The notes under the pieces: model-generated
Databases searched by the model: none
What the model saw: only the letters and a program-made list of their open reading frames with translations
What the model was told of the DNA's origin: nothing
Source of the DNA: Euglena gracilis
Lineage: Eukaryota; Euglenida; Euglenophyceae; Euglenales
Direction: 5' to 3'
DNA length: 64,000 nucleotides
Assembly (NCBI GenBank): GCA_039621445.1
Contig: CP154956.1
Span: 65,798,257-65,862,256, forward strand
Program-made: the position numbers and the translations under genes
Shown here: piece after piece, positions 56,224 through 64,000 of the stretch
How positions within the stretch are numbered: the stretch's first letter is position 1
Layout: every line of letters begins with the position of its first letter

Positions 56224-64000
<7,777 letters not shown>

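Overview
This is nuclear DNA of a unicellular eukaryote, most likely a euglenid (Euglena-like). That is inferred, not proven. The reasons are: short coding exons with GC-rich third positions scattered in repeat-rich introns; GT-AG introns mixed with GC-AG introns (AAG|GCGTG) and introns with no GT/AG ends that sit between short direct repeats; good AG acceptors just upstream of start codons, as expected for spliced-leader trans-splicing; and introns whose ends carry CAG at +4 to +6 and CTG at -8 to -6, which is, as far as I know, the hallmark of euglenid non-conventional introns.

Six genes can be assembled, all on the minus strand and listed here in transcription order from the right edge. 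(1) The 26S proteasome ATPase RPT4/PSMC6 (64000 to 56224, N-terminus outside the window). (2) A compact protein kinase of 340 residues (53799 to 44083). (3) The ER mannosyltransferase ALG12 of 485 residues in 14 exons (40683 to 24275). (4) A TPR protein of about 317 residues (22718 to 10290). (5) A coiled-coil protein of 375 residues (9172 to 894). (6) The start of a second coiled-coil protein (570 to beyond the left edge). Exons were joined by splice signals, phase continuity and protein motifs. In the kinase, ALG12, TPR and coiled-coil models the exon lengths sum to a whole number of codons ending in a stop.

Introns and spacers hold many cut-and-paste DNA transposons, mostly short non-autonomous copies with poly-G/poly-C interiors, ends of the type CAG...CTG and 7-8 bp target-site duplications (TSDs). 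One long copy (4124-7984) has the same ends as several ~260-315 bp copies and contains broken hAT-like transposase coding sequence. One 201 bp copy (53552-53752) lies inside the first coding exon of the kinase. Removing the element plus exactly one 8-bp TSD restores the reading frame, and the implied intron has CAG at +4 and CTG at -8. TPR intron 1 follows the same rule. The window therefore appears to show a transposon behaving as a non-conventional intron.

Other notable structures are a cluster of about ten 20-bp palindromes confined to one ALG12 intron, two kinds of element with 10-bp subterminal repeats, (GT)n microsatellites fused to 5' splice sites, and four one-base frame disturbances in an otherwise conserved RPT4 exon. 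The genes have no common pathway; they are housekeeping and probably flagellar or cytoskeletal genes lying in one direction. No rRNA, tRNA or CRISPR array was recognised.
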